Positions 25,855-34,329 of a stretch of DNA of 64,000 bases are shown here, piece after piece; position 1 is the stretch's first letter, and each line of letters opens with the position of its first letter. The stretch is from an uncultured Bacteroidia bacterium (GTDB lineage: Bacteria > Bacteroidota > Bacteroidia > Bacteroidales > F082). The position numbers were made by a program, and so were the translations under genes. The notes beneath the pieces are model-generated. The model saw nothing but the letters and a program-made list of their open reading frames with translations. It ran no database searches and was not told where the DNA came from. The stretch spans positions 930,001 to 994,000 of the forward strand of contig CACYHP010000001.1 in assembly GCA_902774295.1 (NCBI GenBank), written 5' to 3'.

Positions 25855-26408
25855 GATTTAGACTTATTTAAACGGTTTTGTGAATAAAAAGCGAACGCTA
25901 CGCTGCCGATGATGGTAGCGAGGATGATGTAGACCGGCGACACCTTGAAGAAATAAACCAAAACGACGGTGGCAATAGGGAAGATAGCGGTTTTCCAGTT
26001 TACCTTGGCATTGATGAACATCTTGATTGCAGGCGACAGGATGAGCGCCACCACGCAAGGACGGATGCCTCGGAAGATACGCTCGATGACCGGATTGTCT
26101 TTGTAATCGAGGAAAAACACGGCGATGAGCAGTATTATAACTATTGACGGGATTATTGCGCCCAGGCAAGCAGCGATGGCACCACGTAACCCTTTGATCT
26201 TATAGCCTGTATAAAGCGCAGTGTTGACAGCGAACACGCCAGGAAGCATCTGCACTATCGTGATCATGTCCCAGAACTCATCTTTCTCAATCCAGTGGCG
26301 CTTCGTGACAACGGCACGCTCCACCATATCGAGCATGGCATAGCCGCCACCGAGGGTGAACGCCCCGATGTTGAAAAATGTGATGAAAAGTTGAAATACC
26401 GTCCGCAT
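25851..26408 (-). CDS. Chromate transporter-family half protein (ChrA-like), upstream half
   Basis: The protein has 185 residues from the ATG at 26408. A longer frame starts with TTG at 26426, but that codon lies inside the -7 box at 26424-26431, so it cannot be the start of transcripts from that promoter. The CHR signature TLGGGYAMLDMVE and the segment IVQMLPGVFAVNTALYTGY are present. It probably forms a heterodimer with the adjacent half. Confidence 0.88.
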   Translation of the reverse strand: MRTVFQLFITFFNIGAFTLGGGYAMLDMVERAVVTKRHWIEKDEFWDMITIVQMLPGVFAVNTALYTGYKIKGLRGAIAACLGAIIPSIVIILLIAVFFLDYKDNPVIERIFRGIRPCVVALILSPAIKMFINAKVNWKTAIFPIATVVLVYFFKVSPVYIILATIIGSVAFAFYSQNRLNKSKS

Positions 26409-26423
26409 TTTGAATTTTTTTTG

Positions 26424-26431
26424 CAAAAATA
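26424..26431 (-). promoter_or_regulatory. -7 box of the split chromate transporter operon
   Basis: The minus strand reads TATTTTTGC here, 16 bases before the ATG at 26408. The position decides the start of the first gene. It is divergent from the promoter at 26446-26472. Confidence 0.5.
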
Positions 26432-26445
26432 CATTTTTTAACTTT

Positions 26446-26472
26446 TTGATATTAAAAAAAGTTGTATTTTTG
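26446..26472 (+). promoter_or_regulatory. Candidate promoter of the structured RNA
   Basis: TTG at 26446-26448 and TATTTTTG at 26465-26472 are 16 bases apart. Transcription would begin around 26477-26480, near the start of the structured region. Confidence 0.45.
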
Positions 26473-26757
26473 CGGCGTCAATTATCCAAGTCCGATAAGA
26501 CGGGGTCGGATTATTGACAGACATAATGAAAAAGACGTTGTTCTAACATTATCAGCGGCACACTAAATCTGGTAAATTTAAATCTTCCGCGCGATAATGC
26601 AATAAATGACGCCAAGGGACTTGTAATGTATAGGTGTCGCATGGCACCTATATACAGTTCTGCGTGGGAGTCGTTATTGCTAATTCTCGGAAGATGGACA
26701 TACCAGAGTCTAGTGTGCGGGATAAGCGTTGAGCAGATTCCCGCGCTTCTTTTTTAT
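26473..26757 (+). ncRNA. Structured RNA or long riboregulatory leader ending in an intrinsic terminator
   Basis: This 285-base stretch has no convincing reading frame. It contains nested helices: GGCGTCA at its 5' end pairs with TGACGCC around 26614-26620; TCCGA-TAAGACGGGG-TCGGA forms a hairpin; TATAGGTGTC-GCAT-GGCACCTATA forms a strong hairpin around 26630-26655. The 3' end is a stem of 8 bp (GTGCGGGA/TCCCGCGC) followed by TTCTTTTTT. A promoter precedes it. It is either an independent small RNA or a leader that controls the FISUMP gene 80 bases downstream. I do not recognise it as tmRNA, RNase P, SRP or 6S RNA. Confidence 0.6.
26715..26757 (+). terminator. Intrinsic terminator at the end of the structured RNA
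   Basis: The stem at 26715-26722 pairs with 26739-26746 around a 16-base loop. It is followed by TTCTTTTTT. It stands upstream of, and on the same strand as, the FISUMP gene. Confidence 0.75.
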
Positions 26758-26837
26758 ATGTGTTTACAATTGATAAGTTTATTAATAATTATTGCGTTAG
26801 GGAATCGCGCAAAGGATTAAAAATTATAACTATTCAA

Positions 26838-28658
26838 ATGAAAAACACAACCAAATTGAAGGCCTTAGCGCTTTCTTTGGCGATGGCATTGGGAATGATG
26901 TTTCCCGTTAAAGCGTTCACCCAGAGTGATGACTTCTTCCGCTCAAACGAATTTGCTAACTATGACTTAAACGGCACATCACGCGACAATTTTAACCTAT
27001 GGTTGGGCATCAACTGGGGAAACACAATCACTAACCAGAATTTTGGTGAGGCGCCAGTAGGCACCGGTCTGCTGATTCTTACGGCTTTAGGTGCAGGATA
27101 TGCAATCAGCAAAAGAAAAAAAATCAGTAAATTGTTTTTAGCTATGGCTTTGTTGTTAGGCCTGAGCCAGTGCAACAAGAAAGTTGACCAAATGGCACAG
27201 GAAGTGGCAGACGGCATGGTGACATTAACTCTTGACGTGGGCGAAAGCAATGATGACGGCTCAAAATATGACGTAAGCACCATCTCTGGAGCAGTGAAAT
27301 ACTCAAGCGGTGATGTTCTTTACGTGGCAAGTGAAGGTGTCTATCTCGGAACTATGTCGTACACTGATGGCGGACAGTTTGAAGGAACCATCAATACACC
27401 AACAGAAGACAAGCCGATATGGTTCTTCTTTTTCGGCGACAAGACTCCGAACGAAAGTCTCGCCCAAGGTACATCCACATCATGCACAGTTACAATTAGT
27501 GGACAGACGAGCAGCCTTCCGGTTGTGTCATGTGCGGCATCAAACGAGAATTATATAGACGGCAACACATCATACAGTGCCAAACTATTAAACAAGTGCG
27601 CATTGGTAAAGTTCTCAACAAACGTCGTAAGTAGTACGGTGAATGTTGGAGGTATGATGACGGTTGCGAACGTCGATTTTTCTGGCAGCGTAACGCCCAT
27701 AAAATCTGGAACTGTCAGCTTCAGAACCGATGGCAGTGGTGAGGGCTGGGCAATCCTGTTCCCTCAGGATGCTGTTGATGGCGCAGCAACGACAGCATCA
27801 GGCTATGGGAACGGTACATGTAATGTCCCGGAAATCACAAACAATATGTTCTATACCACTGGTGTGGATATTTCATTGACTAAGTTAGATATGAGGTTCT
27901 CTGTAAGTGCCGGCACTAAGGTTCTGTTCGCCCCTGGCAACCTGTGGGCTACCAATAAAACAGCCAATCAAAGTGCAGGTTGGATATGGTCGTTTGCACC
28001 AACACAGTATTCCGTAATAGGCTCCGCCGTTTCCAATACTGCTGTAAATAATAATACCGTCACAATTGCCGGCAGCGTCGACCTGTTCGGGTGGGTAGGT
28101 AATAGATCAACAACACTTGCTGCTTATGGCATTAACAAAAGTACAAGTACAACAGCATACGGCAATGCTAATGATATCTTGAAGACTGATTGGTGTGTTG
28201 CTGCAAACGCTGCGAGGCTCGGCAATCACAACGACTGGCGCACGCTTACCAAGGACGAGTGGGGGTATCTGTTAACCACAAGAACTGGCGCAGCTCAAAA
28301 ATACGGACATGGCTCTATTAATGATGTTTATGGCTTAATAATACTGCCTGACGCCTGGGTTTTGCCTACAGGTCTCAGTTTCACACCTGGCAATAGCGCA
28401 TGGGCAAACTCATACACAATTTCCCAATGGGAACAGATGGAGAATAACGGCGCGGTGTTCCTTCCTGCCGCAGGCTCCAGGGCTGGTACTAAGGTTAACA
28501 GTTTTAATCAGATGGGGTGCTATTGGTCAAGTACTTCTAACGAATCGAATAGAAGCCAATCATACCGTATTCATTTCTATAGCAATACTATGATGCCGCA
28601 GTACGATAGCAGTAGGTCCAACGGGCATTCGGTTCGCCTGGTGCGAGTTGTTGATTAG
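26838..28658 (+). CDS. FISUMP-like surface protein with sorting-signal-like N-terminus and variable C-terminus
   Basis: The protein has 606 residues from the ATG at 26838 (MKNTTKLKALALSLAMALGM, a signal peptide). Residues about 30-75 (SDDFFRSNEFANYDLNG...) lead to a hydrophobic stretch GTGLLILTALGAGYAI followed by SKRKK, like a C-terminal cell-wall-sorting signal. A second hydrophobic segment with a lipobox-like LGLSQC follows directly. The middle (about 120-340) resembles a fimbrillin-type beta domain. The C-terminal ~250 residues (LFAPGNLWATN ... VRLVRVVD) look like a FISUMP/formylglycine-type lectin fold: LGNHNDWRTLTKDEWGYLL, VFLPAAGSRAG, GCYWSSTSNES. The ORF looks like a fusion of a small anchored protein with a lipoprotein. 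Surface binding is inferred. Confidence 0.75.
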   Translation: MKNTTKLKALALSLAMALGMMFPVKAFTQSDDFFRSNEFANYDLNGTSRDNFNLWLGINWGNTITNQNFGEAPVGTGLLILTALGAGYAISKRKKISKLFLAMALLLGLSQCNKKVDQMAQEVADGMVTLTLDVGESNDDGSKYDVSTISGAVKYSSGDVLYVASEGVYLGTMSYTDGGQFEGTINTPTEDKPIWFFFFGDKTPNESLAQGTSTSCTVTISGQTSSLPVVSCAASNENYIDGNTSYSAKLLNKCALVKFSTNVVSSTVNVGGMMTVANVDFSGSVTPIKSGTVSFRTDGSGEGWAILFPQDAVDGAATTASGYGNGTCNVPEITNNMFYTTGVDISLTKLDMRFSVSAGTKVLFAPGNLWATNKTANQSAGWIWSFAPTQYSVIGSAVSNTAVNNNTVTIAGSVDLFGWVGNRSTTLAAYGINKSTSTTAYGNANDILKTDWCVAANAARLGNHNDWRTLTKDEWGYLLTTRTGAAQKYGHGSINDVYGLIILPDAWVLPTGLSFTPGNSAWANSYTISQWEQMENNGAVFLPAAGSRAGTKVNSFNQMGCYWSSTSNESNRSQSYRIHFYSNTMMPQYDSSRSNGHSVRLVRVVD

Positions 28659-28737
28659 AATCTGCCTCTTGCCCACGAGATAATATTTTATCTTTTGAAA
28701 ATTAAATAGTTTTCTTTTTTAGTTAATTCGTTAGGTG

Positions 28738-28767
28738 GGTGCGCCGCGCAGCGGCGCACCTCTTTTT
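28738..28767 (+). terminator. Intrinsic terminator after the FISUMP gene
   Basis: A perfect 10-bp stem (GGTGCGCCGC / GCGGCGCACC) with a three-base loop is followed by TCTTTTT. Confidence 0.9.
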
Positions 28768-28863
28768 ATTCCGTCTCCATTCTCGACGAAATGATTTTAT
28801 CTGTAACTGTTTTTTTTGTCTTCGGTTTATCAATAAATATGATTTGACTTCAGATATTTAAGT

Positions 28864-31161
28864 TCATTTGAATTTGCTTTCTGTCATTTCAAATTCTAAC
28901 ACCCCGCCTTGTATCAGCTCGTTGTGGGTGATGTAACGGTTTGTTATCTCCTTGCCATTCAATGTTATCTTTGAGACATATCTGTTTTCGTCGCTGATGT
29001 TTGGCGCCTTGATTTCCAATGTCTTGCCGTTGCCGAGACGAACCTTCATATATGGCAGATACGGTGTGCCAAACATATATTTGTCGCTGCCCGGGCATAC
29101 TGGGTAGAAGCCCATGGCGCTGAAGATATACCATGCCGACATCTGGCCGCAGTCATCGTTGCCGCACAAACCGTCGATGTTGTTTTTGTACATGCGGTTC
29201 ATGATCTCGCGCACCCAATATTGCGTCTTGTATGGCTGCGACGTCCAGTTGTAAAGATATGCGATGTGATGGCTCGGCTCGTTGCCGTGCACGTAGTTGC
29301 CCATCAAGCCTTCCTCGGTGACGTCTTCTGTATTCTCGAAAAACTCTGGTGGCAGCTTCATCACGAAGATGGAGTCGAGGTTCGCGGTAAACTGCTGCTC
29401 GCCGCCCATGGCTTCGATGAGACCTTCTACATCGTGCGGAACGTAGAATGAGTAATTCCATGAGTTGCCTTCGATGAAGCCTTCGTCGTCGGTGTTGAGC
29501 AGGCTGAATGGCTGTTTCCAGGTGCCGTCGCTGTAGCGTGGACGGGCGAAGCCGATGCTGGAGTCGAAGGTGTTACGCCAGCTTTGCGAGCGTTTTTTGT
29601 AGATGTCAGCAAGCTGTGTGTCGCCGAGTCTCAACGCAGTCTGGTAAATAGTCCAGTCGTCGTAAGCATATTCGAGGGTTAGAGAGGCACTGCTGCCGTT
29701 GTGGTCGTAAGGCACGTAGCCGAGGCTGATGTATTCAGGAATGTCAGAATAATAAGGTAAAGTTGCGCTGCTGTTCATCGCCTCGAGAATCTCTTCGGAT
29801 GGCTTGACAACGCCTTTTGCGACGGCGTCGGCAAGCACCGAGACGGCGTGGTAACCTATCATGCACCAGTTTTCGTTGCCCATGTGCGACCACACAGGAA
29901 GCACGTGATGTACGCTCTGCTCATAATGTTTCAGCATCGACTGCACGAAGTCGGCATTGCGCTTAGGCTGCAGCACGTTCATCAGCGGATGGAAGGCACG
30001 GTAGGTGTCCCAAAGCGAGAACACGGTGTAGTTGGTGAAGCCGTCGGCATGGTGTATGTTGTGGTCGAGACCGCGATAGTTTCCGTCGACGTCCATGTAG
30101 ACCGACGGGTTTATCATGGTGTGATACAACGAAGTGTAAAGCATAGCCTTCTGATCCTCAGTGCCTTGCGCCTCGATGACTGACAGCTCTTTGTTCCATT
30201 TTTGTTGTGTCTCAGCTAAAAGCTTATCGAAATCTCTGCCGTCAGTCTCAGCGTGGAGGTTCTTCAAGGCGCCGTCAGTGCTGACCGCCGAAAGAGCGAC
30301 CTTAAGCTCCAAAACATCAGGGTTTTCGAAGGTGAAATATGCCACGAGCTTGCGACCAGTCATCTCAGGGAAGTTATGATACTGATAAAACTTGCCCCAG
30401 CCACCACCGTAAGGAATAGGAGCCTTCTCGACATAGCCGTAATCCTTGATTTTCTGGTTAATAGAAATGGCAAAAAACGTGTAATTCGTTCTAGCCCAGC
30501 CGTTTGTGATGCGGTAACCGGTGATGAGAGTGTCGTTTTCGACGCGTATATTTGCGAGAAGCACCTTGCCGTCGTAGTTGTAGATGCCGTGAATCAGATC
30601 GAGGATGATGTTGCCGTCGGTATCATTCGGAAACGTATATCTATGAATACCAACGCGTTCCGTTGCGGTAAGCTGAGCTTTGATGCCGTAATCTGAGAGC
30701 ATCACTTCATAAAAACCAGGCTTGGCAATCTCTGTGTCATGCGAAAAACGTGAGCGATAGCCGCCATCAGGATCGGTTTGTGTGCCTGGATTTAGTTTCA
30801 CCTTGCCTGTCGTTGGCATTATCAAAATATCGCCAAGGTCGGAATGTCCGGTTCCGCTGAAATGAGTGTGGCTGAAGCCCACGATGGTGCTGTCTTTGTG
30901 CTGATAGCCGGCGCAATATTCATAAACACGAGGCTGGTAACGGCCGTCTTTCACCACAGGGATAGTGTCGGTGTCTGGACTGAGCTGCACTATTCCGTAA
31001 GGCGCGCAAGCACCGGGAAAGGTGTGCCCCATGCCGTTAGTGCCGATAATCGGATTGACGTAATCAATATAATGTACAGCGGTTTCGACAGGATTTGCAT
31101 CTTGTTTGGACGAACATGATATAAGTAAAACTGCTACTATGAAATATAAGAATTGTTTCAT
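28864..31161 (-). CDS. GH92 alpha-mannosidase, lipoprotein
   Basis: The protein has 765 residues. The signal MKQFLYFIVAVLLISCSSK ends in a lipobox (LISC). Family features are VNPIIGTNGMGHTFPGACAPYG at the N-terminus of the mature protein and GNDDCGQMSAWYIFSAMGFYPVCPG near the C-terminus, both typical of glycoside hydrolase family 92. GH92 enzymes are calcium-dependent exo-alpha-mannosidases acting on N-glycans or yeast mannan. The lipobox suggests anchoring in the outer membrane or periplasm. No SusC/SusD pair is adjacent, so it may act alone or on host or self glycans. Confidence 0.95.
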   Translation of the reverse strand: MKQFLYFIVAVLLISCSSKQDANPVETAVHYIDYVNPIIGTNGMGHTFPGACAPYGIVQLSPDTDTIPVVKDGRYQPRVYEYCAGYQHKDSTIVGFSHTHFSGTGHSDLGDILIMPTTGKVKLNPGTQTDPDGGYRSRFSHDTEIAKPGFYEVMLSDYGIKAQLTATERVGIHRYTFPNDTDGNIILDLIHGIYNYDGKVLLANIRVENDTLITGYRITNGWARTNYTFFAISINQKIKDYGYVEKAPIPYGGGWGKFYQYHNFPEMTGRKLVAYFTFENPDVLELKVALSAVSTDGALKNLHAETDGRDFDKLLAETQQKWNKELSVIEAQGTEDQKAMLYTSLYHTMINPSVYMDVDGNYRGLDHNIHHADGFTNYTVFSLWDTYRAFHPLMNVLQPKRNADFVQSMLKHYEQSVHHVLPVWSHMGNENWCMIGYHAVSVLADAVAKGVVKPSEEILEAMNSSATLPYYSDIPEYISLGYVPYDHNGSSASLTLEYAYDDWTIYQTALRLGDTQLADIYKKRSQSWRNTFDSSIGFARPRYSDGTWKQPFSLLNTDDEGFIEGNSWNYSFYVPHDVEGLIEAMGGEQQFTANLDSIFVMKLPPEFFENTEDVTEEGLMGNYVHGNEPSHHIAYLYNWTSQPYKTQYWVREIMNRMYKNNIDGLCGNDDCGQMSAWYIFSAMGFYPVCPGSDKYMFGTPYLPYMKVRLGNGKTLEIKAPNISDENRYVSKITLNGKEITNRYITHNELIQGGVLEFEMTESKFK

Positions 31162-31197
31162 TTCGATGAATTTTCTGCAAATTTACAAATTTATTTG

Positions 31198-31290
31198 ACA
31201 GGATTTAATTTTTAGACAAGATTAACAATAATTACATGATATGGATGACTAAAATCCTGTTAATCTTGTATATTCTGTCTAATAAAAAAC
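31198..31290. repeat. Inverted repeat of the ATCCTGTTAATCTTGT family
   Basis: Left part GACAGGATTTAATTTTTAGA with CAAGATTAAC, right part ATCCTGTTAATCTTGTATAT with CTGTC, so the two halves are near complements. The sequence resembles the widespread 'aggattaacaggattt' intergenic repeats of Bacteroidota and related phyla. It lies between the divergent GH92 and ABC-F genes. Confidence 0.55.
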
Positions 31291-31315
31291 ATGTCGATCT
31301 TGTCGAAATTCTTCT

Positions 31316-31323
31316 TATTTTTG
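31316..31323 (+). promoter_or_regulatory. -7 box immediately before the ABC-F gene
   Basis: TATTTTTG at 31316-31323 is followed by CACC and then the ATG at 31328. Transcription from it would begin at or next to the start codon. TTG boxes upstream are at non-ideal distance (13 bases). Confidence 0.4.
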
Positions 31324-31327
31324 CACC

Positions 31328-33184
31328 ATGAATTATCTTTCAGTCGATAACATTTCAAAGGCGTTCAGCGACAAGCTGCTGTTCGAAAACATCTCTTTCG
31401 GCATTGAGAAAGGGGAGAAGACCGCTCTGATTGCCGCCAACGGCACCGGAAAAAGCACCATGATGCGAATCCTTGTCGGAAAAGAAGAAGCCGACGGTGG
31501 AAAAGTGACGTTCAACGAGAACGTGCGCGTCGGTTACCTTGAGCAGCTGCCGAAATTTGACCCGAACCTCACCATCGAAGACGTCATCGCGACAGGTCAC
31601 ACCGACGTGATGCGCGTCATTAAAAGATACGAGGAAGCCCTAGTCAATCAAGTTGATCTAGATAAAGCTACGGCAGCGATGGATGCAATGCAGGCATGGT
31701 CGTATGAACTGCGACTGAAACAGCTGCTTTCGACATTCGAAATCAACGACTTATCGCAGAAAATAGGCACTCTATCGGGTGGACAGGTGAAACGTCTGGC
31801 TCTCGCTTTGGTGCTTCTCGACGACCCCGACATGCTGTTTCTCGACGAGCCGACCAACCACCTCGACATGCAGATGGTGGAGTGGCTTGAGAACTACCTC
31901 ACGCAGTCGAATGTGACGCTGTTTATGGTCACTCACGACCGTTATTTCCTCGACCGCGTGTGCAACAAGATCCTCGAGATGTATCACGGCACGATTTATA
32001 CCCATAACGGCAACTTCGATTATTATGTGAAGAAAAGCCGTGAGCGTGAGGAAAACAAACGCATCGCTGCGGAGAAGGCCGGACAGCTTATGAAGCACGA
32101 ACTTGAATGGATCCGCAGCACTCCGCAGGCACGAACAGGCAAGGCGAAGGCGAGAATCGACGCTTTCTACGACTTGAAAGAGAAAGCGAAGATGATTCGT
32201 GACAACACTGAGATACAGTTCGGTCTCGACATGCAGCGTCTCGGTGGCAAGATTCTCGAGATGAAAAGCGTCACCAAGAAATGGGATGACCTGTATTTGC
32301 TCAAAGACTTCGACTATATCTTCAAAAAAGGCGAACGCATCGGCATCATCGGAAAGAACGGTATCGGAAAATCCACCTTTTTAAATATGATAACGGGTAA
32401 CGAGGCGCCTGACAGCGGCACTATCGTCACTGGCGAGACCGTCGTTTACGGCTATTACACCCAAGGCGGAATCAAATTCGATGAGAATAAGACCGTTCTT
32501 GACACCATTCGCGACATCGCCGAGGTGGTTTATTACGGCAAGGATATGGTTTACACCGCCGACAAGCTTCTGGCGCATTTCATGTTCCCGTATTCGATGC
32601 ACCGTCAGCCTGTGGCGTTGCTGAGCGGCGGCGAGAAACGCAGGCTATATCTGCTCACGATTCTCATCAAGAACCCGAACTTCTTGATTCTCGACGAGCC
32701 TACTAACGACTTGGATATCTTGACGTTACAGAAACTTGAGGATTTCTTGCAAGGCTACAAAGGCTGCTTGATTGTGGTATCGCATGACCGCTATTTCCTC
32801 GACCATACCGTCGACCAGCTCTTCGTTTTCGAAGGCGACGGCGCGGTGAAAGGTTTTATGGGCAACTATTCGCAGTATCACGACTGGCTCGAAGAGAAAA
32901 ACAAGGAGATGCATAAGGCTCAGGTGGCGGAGCGCGTCGATACGCGTGAAAACCGCCCAAAGGCATCGGAGAGAAGTAAAAAGCGCTCTTTTAAAGAGCA
33001 AAGAGAATACGAACAACTCGCCATCGACATTGAAAATCTCGAGAAAGAGAAGAAGGAGTTGACATCTCAACTCGAGAATCAGACTGATTATCAAGAGATT
33101 GACAAAATCGGGAAGAGATTGACTGAGATAAATGACTTGCTCGACGAGAAAGAGATGCGATGGCTTGAACTTGATGAGATTTAA
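31328..33184 (+). CDS. ABC-F family ATPase
   Basis: The protein has 618 residues with two ABC domains and no membrane segments. The first has a Walker A GTGKST and LSGGQVKRLALALVLLDDPD with FLDEPTNHLD. The linker is Arg/Lys/Glu-rich (KSREREENKR...). The second has GIGKST, LSGGEKRRLYL and ILDEPTNDLD. A coiled-coil C-terminal tail (about 540-618) matches Uup/ABC-F proteins. ABC-F proteins act on the ribosome as translation factors, some giving antibiotic resistance. The conserved N-terminus MNYLSVDNISKAF supports the chosen start. Confidence 0.95.
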   Translation: MNYLSVDNISKAFSDKLLFENISFGIEKGEKTALIAANGTGKSTMMRILVGKEEADGGKVTFNENVRVGYLEQLPKFDPNLTIEDVIATGHTDVMRVIKRYEEALVNQVDLDKATAAMDAMQAWSYELRLKQLLSTFEINDLSQKIGTLSGGQVKRLALALVLLDDPDMLFLDEPTNHLDMQMVEWLENYLTQSNVTLFMVTHDRYFLDRVCNKILEMYHGTIYTHNGNFDYYVKKSREREENKRIAAEKAGQLMKHELEWIRSTPQARTGKAKARIDAFYDLKEKAKMIRDNTEIQFGLDMQRLGGKILEMKSVTKKWDDLYLLKDFDYIFKKGERIGIIGKNGIGKSTFLNMITGNEAPDSGTIVTGETVVYGYYTQGGIKFDENKTVLDTIRDIAEVVYYGKDMVYTADKLLAHFMFPYSMHRQPVALLSGGEKRRLYLLTILIKNPNFLILDEPTNDLDILTLQKLEDFLQGYKGCLIVVSHDRYFLDHTVDQLFVFEGDGAVKGFMGNYSQYHDWLEEKNKEMHKAQVAERVDTRENRPKASERSKKRSFKEQREYEQLAIDIENLEKEKKELTSQLENQTDYQEIDKIGKRLTEINDLLDEKEMRWLELDEI

Positions 33185-33291
33185 AGTTGTTCAGTTATTT
33201 GGAAGAAGATTTTGTAAGATTTTTAAAATAGATTTTTATAAGATTTTGAGCCGAAGGCGACCAAAAAAAGAATAATTAAAAGTATTAAAAT

Positions 33292-33705
33292 ATGGAAGAG
33301 TTACAAAGATTTTTGCAGACTGTAAATCAAAACGGAATTTTATGGCTCCTTGAGGCTAAACCTGGTCTTTTTGCCATGCTTGAAGACGGCAGCGGAAACT
33401 CTTACATCCCAGTGTGGGCAACAAAAGAAGAAGCCGAGGCAAACATCGGCGATGACTGGGTGACATACAACGTCACAACCATGGAGATCGCCGAATTCAT
33501 CACCTGGACACGTGAACTCGGCACTGACGACATCGGTATCGCCATATCGACAGGCACCGAAGGTCAGATTCTGCCAATCCCATCAAAGATCATGCGTCAG
33601 ATGCTTGGCGGCCAGGACAAATCCGACCGCGAGCTGGTAGGAGAGGAGTTCTACGATGAGGAGTGGGCCGAACCGATGCCAGAGGATTTTGAGGATGAAG
33701 AATAA
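33292..33705 (+). CDS. DUF2750-like small acidic protein
   Basis: The protein has 137 residues and no signal peptide. ILWLLEAKPGLFAMLEDGSG...IPVWATKEEAEANIGDDW followed by FITWTRELGTDDIGIAIS fits the DUF2750 pattern. The acidic tail (EEFYDEEWAEPMPEDFEDEE) is unusual. Function is unknown. It lies 107 bases after the ABC-F gene, with AT-rich repeats of AGATTTT between. Confidence 0.8.
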   Translation: MEELQRFLQTVNQNGILWLLEAKPGLFAMLEDGSGNSYIPVWATKEEAEANIGDDWVTYNVTTMEIAEFITWTRELGTDDIGIAISTGTEGQILPIPSKIMRQMLGGQDKSDRELVGEEFYDEEWAEPMPEDFEDEE

Positions 33706-33710
33706 AACAC

Positions 33711-33739
33711 GTAGAGACGCCACATTGTGACGTCTCTAC
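33711..33739. repeat. 29-bp palindrome GTAGAGACG...CGTCTCTAC, copy 2
   Basis: The palindrome lies between convergent genes, five bases after the DUF2750 stop. Neither side has a long T run (minus strand GTGTTTT). It is followed at 33745-33771 by the TAATGGCTA-type repeat. Confidence 0.75.
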
Positions 33740-33769
33740 AATTCTAATGGCTATTAACCTAATAGCTAA

Positions 33770-34312
33770 TTAAGCCTGTTTCACGTTGTCTTTACCAACC
33801 TTAACGGCTTCCATGTTCAATGGGATGAGCTTGTGAGCACGCTCTGGCAAGCTGTGGCGAAGACCCTCTTCCACGTTCTTGTCGTCGATGATTGGACGAA
33901 GCTTCAAGAATGCGCCGAGGATAATCATGTTGAACACTTTGCTGTTACCCATGTCTGATGCCAACTGTGCACCTTCGATGGTGTAGATGTTGATGTCCTT
34001 ACGGGTAGGCTTCTTTGTGATGCCGTTCGGATCATAGAGAAGGTATCCGCCAGGTTTTACTTTCGATTCGAACTTGTCGAGTGACTGCTGGTTCAAAATC
34101 ACTGCTGTGTCGAATGCGTTGATGATAGGAGAGCACACGCGTTCATCGCTGACGATGACAGTCACGTTGGCGGTACCACCACGCATCTCAGGACCGTATG
34201 ATGGCATCCAGCTCACTTCTTTGCCTTCCATGATGCCGCTATATGCAAGGATCTTGCCCATTGACAAAACACCTTGTCCGCCGAATCCGGCAATAATAAT
34301 TTCTTCTGTCAT
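33770..34312 (-). CDS. 2-oxoacid:ferredoxin oxidoreductase gamma subunit
   Basis: The protein has 180 residues. The nucleotide-like loop GFGGQGVLSMGKILAYSG lies at the N-terminus, then SWMPSYGPEMRGGTANVTVIVSD, the hallmark of POR/KOR gamma subunits. It is the last gene of the operon delta-alpha-beta-gamma. The enzyme oxidatively decarboxylates a 2-oxoacid to acyl-CoA with ferredoxin as acceptor. Confidence 0.93.
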   Translation of the reverse strand: MTEEIIIAGFGGQGVLSMGKILAYSGIMEGKEVSWMPSYGPEMRGGTANVTVIVSDERVCSPIINAFDTAVILNQQSLDKFESKVKPGGYLLYDPNGITKKPTRKDINIYTIEGAQLASDMGNSKVFNMIILGAFLKLRPIIDDKNVEEGLRHSLPERAHKLIPLNMEAVKVGKDNVKQA

Positions 34313-34329
34313 TGCTTTAATTTTTTAAA

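Noticed and set aside
25315..26408. Two short transporter genes as a frameshifted single chrA
   Set aside because: Each half has its own start and complete CHR motif, and the halves overlap by ATGA. Short-chain CHR pairs are a normal form.
26760..26837. Longer start (GTG at 26760) of the FISUMP-like protein
   Set aside because: It begins at the end of the terminator T run, and the signal peptide starts at the ATG at 26838.
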